The position numbers and the translations under genes were made by a program. Shown piece after piece: positions 5,971 through 8,851 of a stretch of DNA of 8,851 nucleotides. Numbering within the stretch: position 1 is the first letter of the stretch; every line of letters starts with the position of its first letter. The notes under the pieces are model-generated. The model searched no databases. It was not told the DNA's origin and worked only from the letters and a program-made list of their open reading frames with translations. This stretch comes from an uncultured Lachnospiraceae bacterium (GTDB lineage: Bacteria; Bacillota; Clostridia; Lachnospirales; Lachnospiraceae): contig CABRSG010000087.1 in assembly GCA_902473545.1 (NCBI GenBank), positions 1-8,851 of the forward strand, written 5' to 3'.

Positions 5971-8168
5971 ATGAGAACCATCACATCACTTACAGAAAAC
6001 TGGACCTTTCTAAAAGAAGCGCCGGATGCTCTCTGTGCGGCTTCTATGCCCGGCGAACAGTCACGCTGCCGCACACCTGGAACGCGGTGGACGGGCAGGA
6101 CGGCGGAAACGACTATTACCGCGGAACCTGTTACTATGTCACCACACTGAAAAAGCCTTCCATGGACGCAGGCTCGCAGGCTTACCTGGAATTTACCGGC
6201 GCCGCAATGATAGCCGACGTTTATATGAACGGCGAAAAGCTTGCTCATCACGAGGGCGGCTATTCTGCTTTCCGCGTAAATATTACCGAATATTTAAAAG
6301 AAGAAAATATCCTTACTGTCGCATTAAATAATGAGGATAACACGATCTGCTATCCGCAGAAGGCGGACTTTACCTTCTACGGCGGTCTGTACCGCGCGGT
6401 AAACCTGCTCATCGTTCCTGCCGTTCACTTTGCGCTGGACTACTGCGGAACGCCGGGCATCAAGGTGACGCCAGTCGTCAATCTGAAAAACAGAAGCGCC
6501 GCAGTCACGCTGGAAGCCTGGACAAACGCCGAGACACAGGTAACCTTTACCGCCGCAGGGCAGACTGTCACCGTTCCCACGGAAAACTGCCACGCGCAGG
6601 CGGAAATACTTCTTGAAAATGTCCGTCTCTGGGACGGCGTAAACGATCCGTATCTTTATACGGCAGGCGCTTCCCTGCAGGGCGGCGATTGCGTAAGCAC
6701 ACGCTTCGGCTGCCGCCAGTTTGCCTGTGATCCGCAGAAGGGCTTTCTTCTGAACGGCAGACCATATCCGCTGCGCGGCGTCTCCCGCCATCAGGATTTT
6801 AAGGGTGTCGGAAATGCCCTCTCACCAGAACAACACCGGCTTGATATGGAAATCATCAAAGAGATCGGTGCTACAACGCTTCGGCTGGCGCACTACCAGC
6901 ACGCGCAGGAGTTCTACGACCTCTGCGACGAGAACGGTCTGGTGGTCTGGGCGGAGATTCCCTATATCACTATGCATATGAGCGGAGCGCGCGCCAACAC
7001 GCTCTCACAGATGGAAGAGCTGATCGTCCAGAATTACAATCATCCCTCGATCGTCGTCTGGGGGCTTTCAAACGAGATCACCGCCGCCAGCGCGGTCAAC
7101 GAGGACCTGCTGGAAAATCACCGGCTGTTAAATGACCTCTGCCACAGACTTGATAAAACGCGCCCTACCACCATGGCGAACGTTTTTATGCTGGAAACGG
7201 ATTCCCCGATTCTGGAGATTCCCGATATCAACAGCTACAACCTCTACTTTGGCTGGTACCTGGGCGAATTGGAACAGACAAATGAATTTTTCGACGAATA
7301 TCACGCAAAATACCCCGACCGCGTCATCGGATTTTCCGAGTATGGGGCAGACGCAAACCCGCAGTATCAGTCCGCAGCTCCGGAAAAAGGAGATTACACG
7401 GAGGGCTACCAGGCGCTTTACCACGAACATATGCTGAAACTGATCGAAGCGCGCCCCTATCTCTGGGCAACGCATGTGTGGAACCTCTTCGATTTCGCCG
7501 CGGACGGCAGGGACGAGGGCGGCAAGCACGGTGAAAACCAGAAGGGACTTGTCACCTTCGACCGCAAGACAAAGAAAGACGCTTTCTACCTCTACAAAGC
7601 CGCATGGAATAAGACAGAAAAATTTGTTCACATCTGCGGCAGGCGCTATGCGGACCGCACGGAGGACGTCACAGAGATAAAGGTGTACTCCAACCAGCCG
7701 CAGGTAACGCTGTACGTGGACGAAAAAAAAGCCGGCACGCAGACCGGCAAAACTGTTTTTACATTTGAGGTTCCCATTTCGGGCGCACATACCGTCACCG
7801 CGCAGGCGGACGGATGCGAAGATACCATCCGCATACGCAAGGTGGACGAGCCGAACCCGGATTACATTTTTATCAGGCGGGCACCCGTCACAAACTGGTT
7901 CGACGACGGCGAGCCTGATGAGACATGCTTCTCCATTAATGATACGCTGGCGGAAATTCGTGAAAATTCCAAAGCCGGAGCGATCATCGACCAGATGATG
8001 GCACGCGGCGCCTCCGAGCGCGGCGACGTCGCCGACGCCGTAAAGGATAATCCCGCCCTTCAGCGGATGATGGGACGGATGACACTGGTCAGCCTTTTAA
8101 AGCAGAGCGGCGCCGATGAGGAAAGCATCCGGCAGATAAACCGCATTCTGCAGGGAATCAAAAAATAA
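5971..8168 (+). CDS. Glycoside hydrolase family 2 beta-galactosidase-type enzyme, interrupted by a one-base frameshift near 6060
   Basis: The gene would encode 732 residues if one base were restored near 6060. Codons 1-30 (5971-6060) are in one frame, and the rest (6060-8168) is in the frame one base back. As read, the first frame stops at 6148 after 59 codons. Restored domains are a sugar-binding jelly roll (about 1-150, with LPHTWNAVDGQDGG), an Ig-like domain (about 155-250), a TIM barrel (about 260-547), a beta-rich domain (about 550-625) and a helical tail (about 655-732). The acid/base is E369 in VVWGLSNE (codon 7074-7076); the nucleophile is E457 in GFSEYGAD (codon 7338-7340). It would release a non-reducing sugar, probably beta-galactosyl or a related residue, in the cytoplasm, since no signal peptide is seen. 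It is divergent from the symporter and probably co-activated with it. It is either a sequencing error or a recent pseudogene. Confidence 0.88.
6057..6063 (+). other. Frame break in the GH2 gene (apparent loss of one G)
   Basis: The reading GAA CAG TCA CGC leaves the GH2 frame. Adding one G, giving GAA CAG GTC ACG CTG CCG CAC, joins MPGEQ to VTLPHTWNAV, the conserved GH2 N-terminal sequence. No slippery heptamer for programmed -1 frameshifting is present, and no long homopolymer. Confidence 0.85.
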
Positions 8169-8175
8169 ACCGCAT

Positions 8176-8209
8176 AAAACCGGGAAGCAGCATCTGCCTC
8201 CCGGTTTTT
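8176..8209. terminator. Bidirectional rho-independent terminator between GH2 and the activase gene
   Basis: The stem AAAACCGGGA pairs with TCCCGGTTTT, followed inward by one A/C mismatch and GCAG/CTGC around a CAT loop. A T run follows rightward (8205-8209), and the A run at 8176-8179 gives a T run leftward. It begins 7 bp after the GH2 stop and lies 14 bp beyond the end of the convergent activase gene, so it can end both transcripts. Confidence 0.9.
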
Positions 8210-8223
8210 ATGGATATAAGCGC

Positions 8224-8851
8224 TCACAACCGATATTTCCATCCCAATGCCTCATACTTTCCAATTCCATAGGTATGATAGGGCAAAAACTCTACCTTTT
8301 CGACATTTTTACAATCTTTCAGAAATTCTGCGCGCGCCTTTTTTTCCTGCTCCGTATCGTTTATTGCAGGAATCAGCGGCACACGCACCCAGATGCGCCT
8401 GCCCGTCTGGCAAAGCTTCCTAAAATTGTCCAGAATCATCTGATTGCCGCATCCTGTCATCTCGCGGTGCAGTTTTTCATCCATGATTTTCAAATCATAC
8501 AGAAATAAATCTGCCACTTCCAGAACCGTCTCAAACTGCGTCCACGGAACATTCCCCGCCGTATCCACCGCAAGATGAAATTTGTTCCACTCATTCTTTG
8601 CACCGACTGCAAAGGCTTTTACCCATTCTGCATATAAGAGAGGTTCCCCGCCGGAAACCGTGATTCCTCCATTCGTCCGCTCAAAATACGGAATATCCGC
8701 TTTTACCCGGTTCCAAACTTCCTGTGGCTCACAAAATCCCCCTACCATCTCCAGTGCCTGTGTCGGGCAAGCCTCCGCGCATTTACCGCAATTATCGCAA
8801 AGCTGCGGGTTCCAGACTACCTTTTTACCATCCAATTCCAGAGCCACTTTC
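8224..8851 (-). CDS. Glycyl-radical enzyme activating protein (PflA-like radical SAM), C-terminal part
   Basis: About 208 codons are visible; the N-terminus, including the radical SAM CxxxCxxC motif, lies beyond the right edge. The reading frame is open to the last base, and the GTG at 8847 is not a credible start. A ferredoxin-type 4Fe-4S motif, CDNCGKCAEACP, lies just inside the edge, followed by GGITVSGGEPLL (the SAM-binding GGEP loop), FLYDLKIMD, TGCGNQMILDNFRKL, RVPLIPAINDTE and EFLPYHTYGIGKYEALG. These are standard features of activases that install the glycyl radical on pyruvate formate-lyase-like or diol/choline/HPA-type enzymes. The extra ferredoxin cluster favours the latter group over plain PflA. 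The partner glycyl-radical enzyme is probably next to it outside the window (inference). It ends at TGA 8224-8226, convergent with GH2 across a shared terminator, so it is a separate transcription unit. Confidence 0.9.
   Translation of the reverse strand, partial: KVALELDGKKVVWNPQLCDNCGKCAEACPTQALEMVGGFCEPQEVWNRVKADIPYFERTNGGITVSGGEPLLYAEWVKAFAVGAKNEWNKFHLAVDTAGNVPWTQFETVLEVADLFLYDLKIMDEKLHREMTGCGNQMILDNFRKLCQTGRRIWVRVPLIPAINDTEQEKKARAEFLKDCKNVEKVEFLPYHTYGIGKYEALGWKYRL

Noticed and set aside
6054..6066. Programmed -1 ribosomal frameshift in GH2
   Set aside because: The frame change has the right sign, but there is no X XXY YYZ slippery sequence, and GH2 enzymes are not known to use frameshifting.
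7128..7790. 220-codon leftward open frame
   Set aside because: It is antisense to the GH2 catalytic region containing both active-site glutamates; it is a shadow frame.
8021..8034. 14-bp perfect palindrome CGGCGACGTCGCCG
   Set aside because: It lies inside the GH2 coding tail in a GC-rich stretch encoding Arg-Gly-Asp-Val-Ala-Asp; no T run follows, so it is probably incidental to codon use.
8845..8847. GTG start for the activase
   Set aside because: The frame is open to the window edge, and a start here would remove the radical SAM CxxxCxxC motif that the family requires.

Overview
The window looks like a chromosomal carbohydrate-utilisation locus from an anaerobic Gram-positive bacterium, most plausibly a gut Clostridia/Lachnospiraceae member. 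The reasons are strong GGAGG-type ribosome binding sites, AT-rich intergenic regions between moderately GC-rich genes, a glycyl-radical-enzyme activase, and the typical clostridial mix of MATE, GPH symporter, GH1/GH2 and AraC/TetR genes. This placement is inference; no rRNA or marker gene is present. There is no tRNA, CRISPR array or insertion sequence.

Layout. Positions 1-2381 hold a leftward operon: a MATE efflux transporter, then a TIM-barrel sugar isomerase/epimerase-like protein, then the first 39 codons of a GH1 beta-glucosidase that leaves the window on the left. A 153-bp intergenic region (2382-2534) carries two divergent promoters whose -10 boxes overlap on one palindrome. Rightward from it runs a two-regulator operon, a TetR-family gene overlapping an AraC-family gene by 4 bp (2535-4291). 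The AraC gene converges, with one base between, on a leftward GPH-type sugar:cation symporter (4293-5756). A 214-bp divergent region (5757-5970) separates the symporter from a rightward GH2 beta-galactosidase-type gene (5971-8168). A bidirectional terminator (8176-8209) then separates GH2 from the C-terminal part of a leftward glycyl-radical-enzyme activating protein that runs off the right edge.

How the parts fit. Each regulator gene neighbours one catabolic unit. The TetR gene is divergent from the MATE-isomerase-GH1 operon. The AraC gene lies beside the symporter/GH2 pair. In the symporter/GH2 intergenic region there is a pair of near-identical 23-bp elements in mirror-image orientation, each about 21-22 bp upstream of a good -10 box that lacks a recognisable -35. 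This is what a shared activator, probably the AraC protein, would need to switch on both divergent genes together. A simple model is uptake of a small glycoside by the symporter, hydrolysis by GH2 and/or GH1, processing of the sugar by the isomerase-like protein, and possibly export of a released aglycone by the MATE pump.

The main anomaly is in GH2. The gene starts at 5971 with an excellent ribosome binding site, but one base is missing around position 6060, so the first 30 codons and the remaining 702 codons are in different frames. Starting the gene at 6087 would drop conserved N-terminal sequence.
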